DNA from: Sutterella sp.
Lineage (GTDB): Bacteria; Pseudomonadota; Gammaproteobacteria; Burkholderiales; Burkholderiaceae_F
DNA length: 6,485 bases
Direction: 5' to 3'
Assembly: GCA_019410445.1 (NCBI GenBank)
Contig: DXSO01000097.1
Coordinates: 1 to 6,485 of the forward strand
The notes under the pieces are model-generated. The model was not told where the DNA came from, searched no databases, and saw only the letters and a program-made list of their open reading frames with translations. Below are positions 5,097-6,485 of the stretch, piece by piece; position 1 is the stretch's first letter, and the number at the start of each line of letters is the position of its first letter. The position numbers and the translations under genes are program-made.

Positions 5097-6404
5097 TTAA
5101 ATAAACTGAGCGCCGATGATGCCTGCGAGCATCAGCGGGATGTTGTAGGCAATGAAGGTCGGAACGCAGGTGTCCCAAATGTGGTCATGCTGACCGTCGG
5201 CATTCAGGCCGCTGGTGGGGCCCAGTGTCGTATCGGAAGCCGGGGATCCGGCATCACCTAGGGCACCGGCAGCAGACATCAGAAGAATCGTGGCCGGAAG
5301 CGAGAAGCCTACGGCAGAGCAAAGCGGTACGTAGATAACAGCCAAAATGGGGACGGTACCAAAGGAGGTGCCGATACCCATCGTCACGATAAGACCGATG
5401 GCCGTGATGATTGTAGCGGCAAGCACTTTGTTGGCGTGCAGATAGGGAACGACGCTTTCGATCAGTTCATTGACAGCGCCGGTTTCTTTCAGAATGGCCG
5501 CATAGCCGCCGGCGATGAGCATCACGAAGGCGATGAATCCCATCATGGAAATGCCGCCGGAGATGTGCTCATCGAGTTCCTTAAAGAGGAACGCTCTGCC
5601 GAGAATCATGACGATCAAGCCAATGAGTGCGGCTAAAGGCAGGGATTCCCAGATTAGCTGTACTGCAACGGCAAGCACGATGGCAAGCAGTGTTGCCCAG
5701 TGCTTCATTTCAAATTTTTCAAATTCAGCGGTTTTTTCCATCCCGATGACGGGGCGATTTTCGTAGTGACGGGGTTTTCTGAAAAGCACGAAAATGGAAA
5801 GCAAAAGACCGATGAACATCGCCAAACCCAGGATCCAGTTGACGGAGGCGACGTCCGATACGGTGGTTTTCATGCCGCTTTGCGTCATGCTGTCGGCGAC
5901 AATGCCCTGAAAGATCAAACCGAAACCGACCGGCAGAGTGATGTAGGGAGCCTTGAGGCCAAAGCTGAGAGAGCAGGCAACGGCACGACGATCCAGCTGC
6001 ATTTTGTTCATCAAAAGCAGAAGCGGAGGAATCAGCAGCGGGATAAAGGCAATGTGAACAGGGACAACGTTCTGTGACAAGCAGGCGATGAATGCCAACA
6101 CCAAACAGAAAATTCCGGGACGAGATCCCAGATGCTTGGATAGCCACGACACCAGCACCTGCATCAAGCCGGTATGGGCAATTGCAACGGCAAAAGTGCC
6201 GAGCAAGATATAGGAAAGCGCGGTGGTCGCGTTTGCCGAAAAGCCGGAAGAAAGCAACGACATCGTTTTGCCGATATCGATGCCTCCGCTCAGACCGGCG
6301 GTGATGGCGGCAAGAATCAATGCAAAAAGCACATTGACCTTGACAAGGCAGAGTACGCAAAGAACCAACACCGAAAGGATGATGGGGTTAAGGAGTAAAT
6401 CCAT
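5097..6404 (-). CDS. NhaC-superfamily Na+/H+ antiporter family membrane protein (YuiF-like)
   Basis: This 435-residue inner-membrane protein has about 11-12 hydrophobic segments. The first 60 residues (LLNPIILSVLVLCVLCLVKV and on to GGIDIGKTM) match the N-terminal domain seen before the Na+/H+ antiporter core in YuiF-like proteins. QNVVPVHIAFIPLLIPP (111-127), GTSFGTVPI (345-353) and the conserved block from 381 (ALGDAGSPASDTTLGP, then SGLNADGQHDH) are core signatures. D384 and D391 are candidate ion-binding residues. A hydrophilic loop lies around 209-235. Family members are annotated as antiporters, but some may carry amino acids (YuiF has been suggested to move histidine), so the substrate is open. 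GAGG lies 7 nt before the ATG (plus strand 6412-6415). The gene stands alone with its own terminator; its promoter is not clearly inside the window. Confidence 0.9.
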   Translation of the reverse strand: MDLLLNPIILSVLVLCVLCLVKVNVLFALILAAITAGLSGGIDIGKTMSLLSSGFSANATTALSYILLGTFAVAIAHTGLMQVLVSWLSKHLGSRPGIFCLVLAFIACLSQNVVPVHIAFIPLLIPPLLLLMNKMQLDRRAVACSLSFGLKAPYITLPVGFGLIFQGIVADSMTQSGMKTTVSDVASVNWILGLAMFIGLLLSIFVLFRKPRHYENRPVIGMEKTAEFEKFEMKHWATLLAIVLAVAVQLIWESLPLAALIGLIVMILGRAFLFKELDEHISGGISMMGFIAFVMLIAGGYAAILKETGAVNELIESVVPYLHANKVLAATIITAIGLIVTMGIGTSFGTVPILAVIYVPLCSAVGFSLPATILLMSAAGALGDAGSPASDTTLGPTSGLNADGQHDHIWDTCVPTFIAYNIPLMLAGIIGAQFI

Positions 6405-6463
6405 CCGAATGCCTCATTGGGGTTTGGGAGGGGAGCCGGGACAAAAGAAAGTGTTCCGACCGC

Positions 6464-6480
6464 ATTGTTTAAAATTGTTT
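6464..6480. repeat. Tandem ATTGTTT repeat upstream of the antiporter gene
   Basis: ATTGTTT occurs at 6464-6470 and 6474-6480, a 10-bp period that puts both copies on one face of the helix. It lies 60-76 nt upstream of the antiporter start and could be a regulator site or simply part of an AT-rich promoter. The region is cut by the window edge. Confidence 0.3.
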
Positions 6481-6485
6481 CAACG

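Noticed and set aside
5725..6360. A 211-codon minus-strand frame inside the antiporter gene
   Set aside because: It is an out-of-frame shadow of the antiporter and is rich in Arg, Ser and Cys without pattern.

Overview
The window looks like chromosomal DNA of a Gram-negative bacterium, most likely a betaproteobacterium of the Burkholderiales (Sutterella/Parasutterella-like). This is inferred from a Neisseria/Burkholderia-type porin ending in Phe, a betaproteobacterial-style FeoC-like protein, an outer-membrane lipoprotein and mid-range GC. I see no rRNA, tRNA, CRISPR, insertion sequence or phage gene. Every protein-coding gene belongs to or resembles a known family, so there is no clear new multi-gene system. 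The unusual material lies in the gaps.

Layout. Positions 1-93 may hold the last codons of an upstream gene. A FeoC-like regulator (114-395, +) follows, then queC (558-1277, +) for 7-deazaguanine (queuosine) synthesis. queC converges on tsaD (1333-2409, -), which makes the tRNA t6A modification, and the two share one near-perfect bidirectional terminator. Upstream of tsaD on the same strand is a small PEGA-like outer-membrane lipoprotein gene (2512-3006, -). Its upstream region carries two copies of TGTGAATAA, which match the DnaA box consensus in reverse complement. Next is a highly expressed-looking general porin (3307-4494, -) with its own terminator and a structured leader of about 130 nt. 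A divergent 71-residue 4-oxalocrotonate tautomerase-like gene (4819-5034, +) follows. It converges on a NhaC/YuiF-type Na+/H+ antiporter family gene (5097-6404, -).

How the genes relate. These look like separate short transcription units, not one pathway. queC and tsaD both serve tRNA modification (anticodon position 34 and A37) but lie on opposite strands. The porin and antiporter are envelope transport proteins with separate signals. The most useful leads are the DnaA-box-like repeat pair upstream of the lipoprotein gene, and the porin leader, where a short segment could pair with the ribosome binding site.
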